DNA of 64,000 nt from Nautilus pompilius (Eukaryota; Mollusca; Cephalopoda; Nautilida; Nautilidae). The stretch spans positions 1,747,614 to 1,811,613 of the forward strand of contig JACATO010000065.1 of NCBI GenBank assembly GCA_018389105.1. Direction: 5' to 3'. Below the pieces are notes generated by a model. It was not told the DNA's origin. It worked only from the letters and a program-made list of their open reading frames with translations, and ran no database searches. Within the stretch, counting starts at the first letter, position 1. Every line of letters starts with the position of its first letter. Positions 26,701 to 33,276 of this stretch are shown here, one piece after another. The position numbers and the translations under genes were made by a program.

Positions 26701-29700
26701 TATAAAAAATAGTTTTAATATCCACCTCCCTTAAAGCTAATATTAAAAATTTGTAAAGACTATAAAAATTGTTGCGAGGAATAAAGAATCAGATAGTTTT
26801 GACGATAAAGTTAAATAATGCAATTTTTTTAGAGCAAATGGAGTTGCGGTAGAAAAAGTAAATTGTTGAAGAAAGTAATATATACGTCCAATATATAACT
26901 AAAATTTGCTAAGATGCTTAAAAGAAAAGTTATTTATTATATAGGTTATGTTAACAGACAATGTGATTCGATTACCGTTCCACAAATTACTAATTTTGAT
27001 TGGAGGTTGAGTCCATCAGCAACAGAAAAGCCAAGATATATTGCGTTAGGATTTCAAAGCGAGAATCAAATCCATTGTTTAATAATAATTGTTCAATTAG
27101 CAATTTAGCAATATTTAGGATCAAAAAATGGTTAGATTTGTCGCATTTTATTTACATATAAATTTTAGAAAATGACATTTTACTAGAAATTATAAAGCCA
27201 TGTTAGACTTTAAACAAGATTTATAGAAAAGCTGATTTGGTTTCTGGTGATGAAGTTGGCTCAGTTAAGTTTAAAGAACTTTACTCTCTAATTTCTTTAG
27301 ACGTAAGTAGACAATTATCAAAAAGCTGAAAAATAGCTTATCTGATGCAAAATGTAAGGTTTCTTTTAACAAAAAAATTGTAGTTGTTTTTCCAGATAGA
27401 ATCATAAATTTACAATCAAACGGTAATAAGTTAAACGTTTTTAAAATTTATTTTAATACATTTTTGCAAAGTAAATGGAGAAATACATTTCTGGTGGGTT
27501 TTCTGTAAATGATGAGACAGAGGGGAGATTCTTTGAGGTTGAATGAAGTGATCAGTAGTAGTTTTAAAAAAACCGGAACATGTACCGAGATTTGTAAACA
27601 GTGTTAACACGTTATTCCAATCAAAAGAATTATACAGATTGAATGCAAATGTTGAGAAAGGTAGAAAAGGAGAACCGCTAGTAATGATTAAAGTAAAGTT
27701 GGCGGATTTCTGGAATTGATTTACCAACTGTATTGAATTTTAGAAGAACTATTTTACCATTTTAGGTGGAATAGCTACAGTCTCTCTTGGAAGACTAGCT
27801 CACGTTAGTAGACGAATGGCTTCTGTAGAGGTCTTTATCTTGATAATGGTAGTGTACATATGAAAGTGGGTAAAGGATACATATATGAAATAGAAGATAT
27901 TCCAGATAAAAATATAACAGAAACTACAAATAATAGATATTTACTTAACAGTGTTTGTAGATTTGTTTAATGTGAATTGGGAAAATCTACTATCATAAGT
28001 TACAGTGATACCTTCAAATAGCTCATTAAAGTAAAGTGCGTTGAGTGATAGTCGCCGGACAGGTGGAAGTGGCTAACTGAGCCTTTATGGACATCCATAA
28101 TTTAAAGTGATAATTTATAGTACAAACTTTTCAATTACAACTTTTAGAGTTACAGTTCCCTATTTAAAATGCACACAGTTCTGGTAGTCGTAGGGTGTCG
28201 TGGTTTAAATGCATATACTAAAGAGAGGTGGCCTGGAAGCCTCTATTCGTATACTACTTGTCTGACAGTTCTTATAAAAACAGACAAATTAATTAACAGA
28301 TTTATTTAAAACCATTCACCTGTTACAGGCAAATCCGAGTCATCAGATTCCTTCTATATATATACATAAAAAAAAAAATACAGTTCACTGTTGGCACGTG
28401 ACACGGTTCGTGATTGGTCTCGCGCCCTTTTACCTCGCTTGTTTGACGTCTTGTACGTTGTTTTTTTTAAATATCTGTACCGCTTGCTGCGCTGCTGCTG
28501 CTGCTGCTGCTCTGAGCTAGGAGGTTCTCGAGGAGCAGCTTCTTGAGCTTGTCCTCATTGTTACCGACTGTCAGGCTGCCGCTTGCGCCCAGGTTAAAAT
28601 GACAAACATAAGCGTTGAAAACCGCTGGATGGCAGACTGCCCCTTGGAAGTTGGGGGAAAACTGATAATCAATAACAAATAAAAACGGAAACAGAAGACT
28701 AGGAATCTACGTTCCATTTGCATGATGGAAATTGTTTCTTAGCTGAACGGTCACAGAAAGTGTATAAAATTCTTCTTTCTAAGCAGGGAAGCAGACCCCC
28801 GTTTGCCATCAGTCTGTTGCCGTTTGTTTCCCCATCTTGTACCGGAAATTTACCGTGTCCTCGGTCTACGTCTCATCGCCTGCACGAAGTTGGATGCTGG
28901 ATCTAGCATCAAGCAACTTCCCGCATCATTCTGTAGCACTCGCTGCTGCTAGTCGGCGAAAAAGGTAGATTATGACCATGTACAGAGGAAAGATTATTGG
29001 GAAAAGGGGAAGCACAAGGGGGGCATAGCAAGTGAACGGCGGGTAAGACATGAAAACCAAGGTCACGTGAAGAACGGAAGTGAACAACAACAATAGTTTC
29101 TCTCTTCATGCAAAGCTTACTTTAAAAATCCAGATATATATAGTGTGATCACCGACCGATAATAAAACTTTCGGTATACCTTTCAAAGGATCAAGTTATC
29201 GATAACTGATGAATATCTGGATGTAGTTGTTAAACGTTTTCACTACAGGTCTGCATTCAATAACAGCTGGATAATGTCGGGGGGGTCTAGTGTATAACGC
29301 GCAGGTCCGTTACCGCGATATCACAGCGATAAACGGCCCATAGCTACACCTTATTTACGAAGGTTAAATGCAAATTCTGAATAGTTCTTATCAGCGAACT
29401 ATTGTGTAAACTGCGTTCTAGGGTAGGGGGGGAACTAACGTCGCCAGCTATATGCTGAATGGTTTTTTTAATGTTAGATTTCTGATTCGTCATCAATTAT
29501 CCTACGATTATCTTATATGTATCACTTTCAACAAACACGATCGCCCAGTCTATAAAGATTAACAACTGTTGTTAATGATGATGCAGCGATCGATCGCATC
29601 CCCCCTTTTTTTCTTTGTCTGCTGGAGAGACGATCACTGATCCGGGATGAAATCTATAACGTGCAGCTGTAAAAAAAATAGTATTTCCTGAGTTTTATCA

Positions 29701-30280
29701 TAAAAGAAATCGATTTCTTCGTGTGTATAGGGAATCTTTTGATTACCTTAGCTAACCGTTCATGATGATTATGATTTGGCGGAAACAAAAGATTCATAAA
29801 CAATCCAGGTATAAAGTAGCTACTGACACGGATGGAGATCGAACTACCGCAGATTCGATTACCTTACTGATTTAATTGATCTTTTACTTGAAGCGGAAAA
29901 ATCCCTGATATACAGGAGGGGGGAGGGGCGGGGAGTTTGCACCAGTCTTTTTTTTTTAAAAAAAAAAAAAATGAACTAAAGAACTGCCCATTTTTAAAAG
30001 AAAAGTGGCTAAGTGGGAGTCATACTCACCTCAGACTGGATGCTGGGGCTAAGTGGGAATCAGACTCACCTCAGACTGGATGGTGGGGCTAAGTGGGGGT
30101 CAGACTCACCTCAGACTGGATGCTGAAGTTTCCTGCGCTTCCTACCTCGGCCCGACCGTCGTACACATAAGCGTACTCGGTGTCTGGGTCGAGTCGTAGG
30201 AGCGGAGATAGCGACTCTACGGCGCTGAACAGAGAGAGGGCACAACACAGCGGCAGCGCCCACTCCGTCATCACCATCAT
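28..30280 (-). CDS. Large lipid transfer protein, N-terminal 668 residues (15 exons, 3' part outside window)
   Basis: Joined exons (minus strand, in order): 30110-30280, 19224-19313, 18888-18913, 17485-17675, 13051-13160, 12136-12221, 8786-8853, 8302-8423, 7934-8018, 7022-7293, 5902-5959, 4845-4979, 3985-4196, 2468-2598, 28-274. Every junction has a GT donor and AG acceptor, and the phases close to exactly 668 codons. The product starts with a signal peptide and then shows the lipoprotein N-terminal domain: a beta-barrel start (DTEYAYVYDG), the HGEVKRVY..KKGLLSLL strand-helix signature near residues 103-125, an alpha-helical superhelix (residues about 315-590) and the start of the lipid-cavity beta sheets. 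Members bind or transfer lipid and are secreted or ER-resident. Vitellogenin, apolipophorin/apoB or MTP cannot be separated from this half alone. The C-terminal part lies left of position 1. Confidence 0.85.
275..2467 (-). other. Intron 14 of the lipid transfer gene
   Basis: This 2.2-kb intron holds the mariner relic at 1.0-1.3 kb. The rest is AT-rich sequence with nothing I can name. Confidence 0.7.
1015..1340 (-). mobile_element. Tc1/mariner transposase relic (intron 14)
   Basis: The minus strand encodes KVCAQWVL (about 1291-1314), close to the mariner 'KV.arWVpr.Lt..h' motif, and shortly after it NSILALPYQQKCVNRDGDYV (about 1139-1198), the usual transposase C-terminus ('gi..L..R..kCi...GdYve'). 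The catalytic domain between them is missing, so this is an internally deleted copy. The minus-strand end near 1015-1046 (GGGGGCAATATTTTTTTGGA) could be part of a terminal repeat. No other end or target duplication was found. Confidence 0.55.
2468..2598 (-). CDS. Lipid transfer protein exon 14
   Basis: The exon has 131 bp and encodes SADVLFLTALGDQHGHVRRT, AAFVYMNHPKRNPQLIF and NITNDLW. 'H..VR.tAa..ym...P....l..i' is the last conserved helical repeat before the beta-sheet region. Acceptor TATATTTCAG, donor TATG|GTAAGT. Confidence 0.88.
3566..3790 (+). repeat. tRNA-derived SINE-like copy (intron 13)
   Basis: The head GGTACAGTAGTCAAGTGATT resembles a polymerase III A box, followed 30-40 bp on by a degenerate B box (GGATTGAGACTG). 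The body has an 'acttggttt' block and a 'tccagtttcctcccacatct' block, both recognisable in the copy at 5.05 kb, so the two are probably one family. The rest of the 1.4-kb intron (2599-3984) shows nothing else. Confidence 0.55.
3985..4196 (-). CDS. Lipid transfer protein exon 13: HEAT-like helices
   Basis: Residues about 472-542. It contains SILLHCLGNAGLDSSFELLL and GTPSLLRRSALRALGKMSNK, the conserved 'L..LGNaGl..s...ll.yv......s..lRr.Ai.AL.k' pair of helices of vitellogenin-type proteins. Two acceptors are close together. The upstream TTTACAG (exon start 4196) keeps frame with exon 12; the downstream TTTTTCAG (exon start 4187) would not. Donor GAA|GTAAGT. Confidence 0.92.
4845..4979 (-). CDS. 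Lipid transfer protein exon 12
   Basis: The exon has 135 bp and encodes DEELSEEVNSRANLVLAAVA, NHMKQYDPSWSANVVKKMEA and NLGYN. These are amphipathic helices of the superhelix. Acceptor TTGTTTCAG, donor AATG|GTATGT. The one leftover base pairs with the AC-AG acceptor of exon 13, not with the nearer TTTTTCAG. Confidence 0.85.
5050..5260 (+). repeat. tRNA-derived SINE-like copy (intron 11)
   Basis: TGGCTAAATGGGTAGCATTC is a good A-box-like start and GGTTCAGC a partial B box. The body shares 'acttggttt' and 'ttagttttctcccacaac' with the copy at 3.57 kb. It is diverged and has no clear tail. Confidence 0.5.
5902..5959 (-). CDS. Lipid transfer protein exon 11
   Basis: A short exon (58 bp) encoding KIAGSTYTHIVFDNPYNLE. 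Acceptor AATTTCAG, donor GAAG|GTACAT. It bridges exons 10 and 12 in correct phase. No motif of its own. Confidence 0.65.
7022..7293 (-). CDS. Lipid transfer protein exon 10: helical superhelix
   Basis: The exon has 272 bp, residues about 317-407. It begins FSQAALFCFKKLVAAVSSLT and continues with PEDKLVLAQKYLNES, KRILVNAFGSEGSNDSFIII and LILNVLTHFVGLDSRPPQ. The pattern 'F..L......L..e.L..l...l', 'kR.ilvnA....GS..s...i..mi....' and a proline-rich turn is that of the vitellogenin/MTP helical repeats. Donor CAG|GTAAGA is a consensus site. Confidence 0.92.
7934..8018 (-). CDS. Lipid transfer protein exon 9
   Basis: The exon has 85 bp and encodes IIVHYLPLQAVEIDVKSNIS then CLLKEKDL. It is the likely start of the alpha-helical superhelix. 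Acceptor TTTATTTCAG, donor TTTAT|GTAAGT. It leaves one base that joins exon 10 in frame. Confidence 0.75.
8302..8423 (-). CDS. Lipid transfer protein exon 8
   Basis: The exon has 122 bp and encodes VPSMGSKSAGKLRLLNMHKA, KGRTELSIENMVND and SMDVNK. Acceptor ATTCTTTAG, donor AAA|GTGAGA. 'SAGKLRLLN' resembles the hydrophobic strand that leads into the helical domain of family members. The phase is correct. Confidence 0.75.
8786..8853 (-). CDS. Lipid transfer protein exon 7
   Basis: The exon has 68 bp and encodes FDHLHGLPGKRQKEGETKGD, a charged, probably exposed linker rich in Lys, Glu and Gly. Acceptor ATACTTTAG, donor TTTG|GTAAAT. Phase agrees with exons 6 and 8. The intron before it carries a pogo-type transposon relic. 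Confidence 0.65.
9880..11290 (+). mobile_element. pogo/Tigger (CENPB-DDE_1) transposase relic (intron 6)
   Basis: Fragments occur in the family order, in changing frames. QERGKLIE is near 10,400. A 'D.H.SrlS...ie...dN' stretch follows from 10,621 (DSHDSRLSVKVIEITKDN). EVFGPFE is at 10,719-10,739, matching 'gvFGPfK'. TPQHIHPYPKSS is near 10,980, matching the 'itPe.irP.PKa' tail. All are linked by stops and frameshifts, so it is long dead. No terminal repeats were identified. The remaining intron sequence (8854-9880 and 11,290-12,135) is unremarkable. Confidence 0.65.
12136..12221 (-). CDS. Lipid transfer protein exon 6
   Basis: The exon has 86 bp, in phase with exon 5, and encodes RLNYHGVKGVLEYVEHKDSF followed by DSPTSASE. 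Acceptor TTATTAATAG, donor AGA|GTAAGT. The sequence is compatible with the variable strand region before the helical domain, but has no motif of its own. It was accepted because it fits both phases and splice sites. Confidence 0.7.
13051..13160 (-). CDS. Lipid transfer protein exon 5
   Basis: The acceptor is GATTGCTTCAG and the donor GAGAAA|GTAAGA. It adds GEVPAHYSAERSGEQIVFHR and then TVNESQVPNAKLSSEK (residues about 160-196). It continues the 'G.c.t.Y.v......v.k' strand after exon 4. The preceding intron (4.3 kb) contains a hAT relic. Confidence 0.8.
13640..14780 (-). mobile_element. hAT transposase relic, C-terminal part (intron 4)
   Basis: The minus strand from 13,800 reads VSTEMCERSFSHLL, then after a one-base frame change KNYLQSSMTVDKDNHDLL (down to about 13,690). 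This is the hAT dimerisation motif ('s...cERsFS.l...K..lR..m....l..L'). The sequence further upstream on that strand, to about 14.78 kb, is compatible with older transposase coding, but heavily broken. The rest of this intron (14.8-17.48 kb) contains a sequence ending in a CAA-rich tract (15.9 kb) that may be a retroposon tail; otherwise nothing. Confidence 0.55.
17485..17675 (-). CDS. Lipid transfer protein exon 4: HGEVKRVY...GLLSLL signature
   Basis: Residues about 96-160. The exon reads TLFDINLHGEVKRVYLRERN, then a helix with KKGLLSLLSARL, and ends WKYKINETSHG. This is the most recognisable part of the N-terminal lipoprotein domain ('G.v..vy.......vlNikRGils.lq' then 'Y.vnE.d..G'). Donor choice matters. 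GGAG|GTAATA at 17484 gives the phase needed by exon 5. The later GTAAGA at 17425 keeps an open frame, but no in-phase acceptor was found for it. The family cysteine after 'E.d..G' is absent. Confidence 0.9.
18050..18820 (+). mobile_element. Internally deleted hAT element (intron 3)
   Basis: The left end CAGAGGCATAGCAAGGGGAA is mirrored at the right end (minus strand TGAGGCATAGCAAGGGTTCT from 18,820), giving terminal inverted repeats. Between them, 18,181-18,350 encodes ERSFSKLKLIMTYLRTSMTQ and EQLSNLAILRTE without a stop, the hAT dimerisation domain of the ZMYM1-like group. About 770 bp remain, so most of the transposase is gone. The flanks do not show a clean 8-bp duplication. It lies 68 bp from exon 3. 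Confidence 0.75.
18888..18913 (-). CDS. Lipid transfer protein exon 3, proposed 26-nt microexon
   Basis: The codons read TSEQDFSK plus two bases of Arg. The donor (ACG|GTAAGA) is good. The obvious acceptor (ATAG at 18931-18932) would give a 43-nt exon that breaks the frame with exon 2. The AG at 18914-18915 restores the frame to both neighbours, so I chose that. An undetected extra exon between exons 2 and 3 is the alternative. The donor lies only 68 bp from the end of a hAT relic. Confidence 0.45.
19224..19313 (-). CDS. Lipid transfer protein exon 2
   Basis: The exon has 90 bp and adds 30 codons (residues 58-87) in phase 0. The acceptor is TTTTTAG and the donor ATG|GTAAGT. It carries FVISPYSFHHDLVICELKSI, which continues the strands of exon 1 in the way the 'S..VE....S.CE..L.L..V' segment does in vitellogenin relatives. 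It holds two cysteines. This is the only open frame through the segment. The long intron before it (10.8 kb) contains the viral element and microsatellites. Confidence 0.7.
19625..19656 (+). repeat. (ATT)n microsatellite
   Basis: About eleven ATT units in intron 1. Confidence 0.95.
19982..20042 (+). repeat. (TAG)n microsatellite, interrupted
   Basis: A run of ATT, then about 15 TAG/AGT units with two interruptions, in intron 1. Confidence 0.95.
20680..20724 (+). repeat. (ATT)n microsatellite
   Basis: About fifteen ATT units with one slip. With the two runs above it brackets a GC-richer block of intron 1. Confidence 0.95.
24181..25575 (+). pseudogene. Type B DNA polymerase fragment of the viral element
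   Basis: The read passes through many stops and frame changes. Recognisable pieces are an N-terminal region (24,190-24,420), the exonuclease motif region at 24,611-24,625, where the residue expected to be acidic reads His, and the segment around 25,485-25,565 that follows the 'D...L.DVF..FR..C' pattern. The polymerase palm motifs were not found. Its role would have been protein-primed replication of the element; this copy cannot encode an enzyme. Confidence 0.55.
26914..27425 (+). pseudogene. Double-jelly-roll capsid-like protein fragment
   Basis: An open stretch from 26,914 to 27,108 carries the 'PRY...GFQ' core (about 27,030-27,060) typical of the double-jelly-roll proteins of adintovirus/Polinton-like elements. 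The C-terminal part resumes at about 27,240-27,425 with 'YSLISLDVSRQ' and, in a changed frame, 'FPDRIINLQSNG'. At least two frame breaks and a deletion separate them. Structural capsid role is inferred from the family. Confidence 0.6.
27755..28045 (+). pseudogene. Third open-reading-frame remnant of the viral element
   Basis: A segment with 'VHMKVGKGYIYEIEDIP' (about 27,850-27,905) and 'NNRYLLNSVCRFV' (27,930-27,968) resembles a protein that usually lies next to the capsid gene in adintovirus-like elements. Its function is unknown to me. It is broken by stops at both ends. Confidence 0.5.
28467..28661 (-). CDS. Candidate alternative terminal exon (64 residues), unproven
   Basis: A pyrimidine-rich acceptor (TTATTGATTATCAG) precedes 64 open codons and a TAA. 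The phase (0) equals that of exon 1, so splicing from exon 1 would give a 121-residue secreted product: signal peptide, first strands of the lipid transfer protein, then this tail. The tail has Cys at positions 10 and 20, an amphipathic NEDKLKKLLLENLLAQ helix and seven serines from the CTG repeat. I do not recognise it. The block is GC-rich, which favours chance open frames, so confidence is low. Confidence 0.25.
   Translation of the reverse strand, partial: FSPNFQGAVCHPAVFNAYVCHFNLGASGSLTVGNNEDKLKKLLLENLLAQSSSSSSSAASGTDI
28486..28513 (+). repeat. (CTG)n repeat
   Basis: About eight CTG units (CAG/AGC on the minus strand). In the candidate minus-strand exon described next, the frame reads them as serines. 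Confidence 0.9.
28670..30008 (-). other. Intron 1, distal part next to exon 1
   Basis: Mixed composition with GC-rich patches (28.75-29.05 and 29.28-29.45 kb). A run of T then A lies at about 29,950-29,972. No conserved coding or repeat family recognised. Confidence 0.5.
30009..30128. repeat. 40-bp tandem repeat x3 carrying the exon 1 splice donor
   Basis: Copies lie at 30009-30048, 30049-30088 and 30089-30128. They differ at only a few positions. Each contains the same minus-strand CTGAG|GTGAGT donor; the rightmost copy is the end of coding exon 1. Confidence 0.9.
30110..30280 (-). CDS. Lipid transfer protein exon 1: signal peptide and first beta strands
   Basis: This exon encodes residues 1-57. 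It starts at ATG 30280; a second in-frame Met is two codons on (MMVM). Residues 4-20 form a hydrophobic segment (TEWALPLCCALSLFSA), typical of a secretory signal, with likely cleavage near residue 23. It is followed by SPLLRLDPDTEYAYVYDG, matching the opening 'Y.Y.Y.G' strands of vitellogenin/MTP-type N-terminal domains. It ends in phase 0 at GAG|GTGAGT. A TATA box lies 80 bp upstream. The last bases and donor lie in the third copy of a 40-bp tandem repeat, so two further identical donors follow in the intron. Confidence 0.85.
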
Positions 30281-30360
30281 CTTTGTTTTGCTGTAGAGAC
30301 TGAACTTCTCACGCTGCTTTCATCCTCTTCTCGAATGGGTGCGATCCGCCGGCACATCGA

Positions 30361-30368
30361 CTTATATA
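30361..30368 (-). promoter_or_regulatory. TATA box of the lipid transfer gene
   Basis: The minus strand reads TATATAAG 80 bp upstream of the start codon at 30280. With usual spacing, transcription would start near 30,335 and leave a 5' UTR of about 55 nt. The surrounding 250 bp is clearly richer in GC and CpG than the introns. Confidence 0.55.
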
Positions 30369-30429
30369 TCAGACGACTCCACCCTGCCTGTCGTTAACCA
30401 CTGCTGCCGGACGGGTGGTTTTTGTTATG

Positions 30430-31780
30430 GACCTAAGTGTTGACAGGGCGGGTCCGGGCCGTGTGACTGACGGCCGTCGGAACAGACTCCACGGGAAAGC
30501 TGAATTTACTCCGATTCCTACCGCGCACCTGACATGAAGAAAGTTGTCAGCTTACTTTTACTCCGGCTTGTAAGTTTTTTTTAAATCATTTATCAGTAGA
30601 ATTTAGCATTTTTGGTTGTCAGTTCCATCTTCTTGTTTGATAACAATTTAAATATCACGTGACTCGCACTTTTCTAAATTCCAACAACTAAAACAGTATT
30701 TAACGATGATTTAATATCAGCTCTGGGTCCTAAAATTACAAAACAAAAGTTAAAAAAAACTTTTTAGACCCGATTAAGTAAATCAAAGAACTTTTATCTT
30801 CGTTATTCTATCGGAGACGTATTTTTAAAATCGCGCTAACTTCTGACGTCACTACTTTTTCACTTTCACTTTAAAAAAGCTGAAGCTCACAAGGTGGCGC
30901 TTTCCAGATAATCTAAACACAGATGTTTAATTAATTATTTCTTATATATATATATATATCTTTACTTTTATTACCACAAACTTCTCTCAAATCGCCAATA
31001 AAAGCTGATCGATGAACAGATATCAGACGGATGCTCTGGACAAAATTATTTCAATCGCGAAGGCAGCCATTTAATGCGAAACAGTATTTAAGTGTCATAT
31101 TTAAAAATTTGTCTTTGCATATCTGCATATAATTAGGGACACTCAGAATAAACTATAATAAGCAGCAATGACGTACACTAAGCGGATTCCCCCGGAAAAG
31201 TATAATTGGTAAAAGAAGTTGCTGGAATCTGTCACCAGCTGTTGGTGGAAGCCAGAAGCAGATTATAGGAAGTAAATAAAGGCTGGTTTGGGGGGGGGGC
31301 AGTCGTTGATGGACGTTTGGGACTTTACATTGTCTTGGTCAACCTCTCTACGTGATTCAGGCTTTCAGTGTTCTGTCTTTTAATTCTAAAATCGTTAGTT
31401 TTTAGCCACTGATATCCATTAATATTTTCTTCCGTTTATTTTTAACCTCAGCATCCGATACACGCTTCGTTGTTTGATGACGTAATTACCCGCAATAGCC
31501 TAACTTCACCAAAAGTTTCGGGTGCTGGCGCTTGTTGGGTTAACCCTTTAAACGTCTGAAGATTGGACGGTGAAAACTGTTACACGGACGGCTCACAATG
31601 AATAGAGAAATCACGATAACCTTACTTCTGTACGCAGTTATATGTTATCTGATGAGGAATTAGCGTATTGCAGTCGATATTTTCCGTAGTCTGCTGTCTC
31701 CACATTCTGTGTGGACTTCGTCTCACTTTTAATAGTCATCGTCTGTTCTTTCCTTCGCTAAAGCCCCCGGTATTTGGTCA
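30430..31780. other. Upstream spacer of the lipid transfer gene
   Basis: No gene seen. It has scattered CpG-rich stretches, a (TA)n run near 30,943-30,958, and a G10 run near 31,291. Confidence 0.5.
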
Positions 31781-31786
31781 GCTTGT

Positions 31787-31798
31787 GCGCATGCGCAT
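31787..31798 (+). promoter_or_regulatory. NRF1-like palindrome TGCGCATGCGCA
   Basis: A perfect 12-bp palindrome containing GCGCATGCGC, the known binding site of NRF1-family factors in animal promoters. It is embedded in a locally CpG-richer stretch. Confidence 0.4.
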
Positions 31799-31814
31799 GA
31801 GTTAGCCGGAATAG

Positions 31815-32202
31815 CTCGCTCATTTCTCATACATCCAGCTCTAGAAGAATAACCCTGTTCACAAAATGGACGGTATTTCATCCAATAAATTCATTCTAAA
31901 AGTCTGTTAATGTCTTTGATGGAGACTGAAGTAGTGCAAGAAGTTTAACGACAAAGATAAATTCTTTGTTTTTGTTATTTTAAATGGTGGATGATTGAAG
32001 AAGAAATAGTTTTGAGTTGTACAACAACTCCTAATCCAGGGGATATACATCTCAGGATAACTGTCTTTTACTGAAACCAAATCTACTGGAATGAATTCTT
32101 CACCAAGAAGCTGTTTTGTTATCATGTATTTAACTGAAATCTAAAATCTGAGATTCTGATCTGGCCAACTTCATCCAAACCGACGGCTTCCATGTACGAC
32201 AG
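31815..32202 (+). other. Candidate first exon of an unknown plus-strand transcript
   Basis: Downstream of the NRF1-like site the plus strand ends at a strong ACAG|GTAAGT donor (32,203). An ATG at 32,192 lies just before it and would encode only three complete codons. No following exon was found, so this is a suggestion of a transcript head-to-head with the lipid transfer gene. Confidence 0.25.
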
Positions 32203-33276
32203 GTAAGTGGCAGTCTGCACGTTCTACATCTTATAAATACGCATAGGTTTTCTGATTTAGTAGATTTCGATATATCGCCACAGCTAACATTCAATGGCAA
32301 ATGATTAAAAATAACAACTTTTGGTCTATTTTTTGGAAAATGTATCTTTTCGACCTGACTACGTTGTGAAATGATTTCATTTCGCTCGACAAAATTTCAT
32401 GTTTACTGACTGATTAAAGTTTATCTTTACCTGACCATTATATGATTTTCTGATAAAGATGGACTTTACCTGATGTTCAGTTGCTTTTGAAAATATCTAT
32501 ACACGATTGATGCATAATATCACCATCACACTGTTCATACAGTAGATAAGGCGATTTTACCGTGGACTGGTTGACAGTCCTACACTTGAAGTCAGCTGCG
32601 TTAGGTGATTTGGAATTAAACGCTTTCAGGAAATGTTTTACAAAAAGTCGGATAATAGATAACCTACTGGTCCCCATTTGCTGACATTGGAAGAGTCCGC
32701 CATATTTGATGATACATTTGAGTTTGGACATCAGCATAATGTTATAAAATTTCGTGCCTGCAGCTATGATTATGCACGACTGCATTTGTTTTTTTATTAC
32801 GGATTTTTAAAAATGATTGTACCTGAAGGCTTAAAGTTTGAATTTACAATTTACCTGCGTGAAATTGTAACTTTTGTTCTATATTTACATGAAAGATTGA
32901 ATGGTCAACACATCACTGCCATTTATGATTCGATTTAACTGCGAAATTTATCAAATATTTATAACACAAGGCAAAAAAAATTAAGTTAACTTGATTTTTT
33001 TTTACATTTTCCATGCCATTTCTGTATGTTAAATACACTTCTAGCATTGGTTTTTGGTAAATGTCAAGTATATTAGAAATAATTATACTATTATAGTTGA
33101 TAGAATGGGTGCATAAAACGGAAAAACCTAAAAATTCTTAGATTTTTTAAGAACATTCTAGAATTTTCTAGAACTTTCATCCATAAACCAAGGTATATAA
33201 ACCCTTGTGCACATTCAGCCCGGTATGAAATAAAAGCATTTAACAGGTGATTTTTTAATTCTGTTATTAGATAAGA

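Larger units (their letters stand above)
23950..28050 (+). mobile_element. Decayed adintovirus/Polinton-like endogenous viral element (intron 1)
   Basis: About 4 kb of plus-strand, multiply broken coding sequence matches, in order, a protein-primed type B DNA polymerase (24.2-25.6 kb), a double-jelly-roll capsid-like protein (26.9-27.4 kb) and another element-specific protein (27.75-28.05 kb). All three lie in one orientation, antisense to the host gene. No integrase, terminal repeat or target duplication was found, so boundaries are approximate. It is clearly inactive. The assignment rests on remembered family patterns, not a search. Confidence 0.6.
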
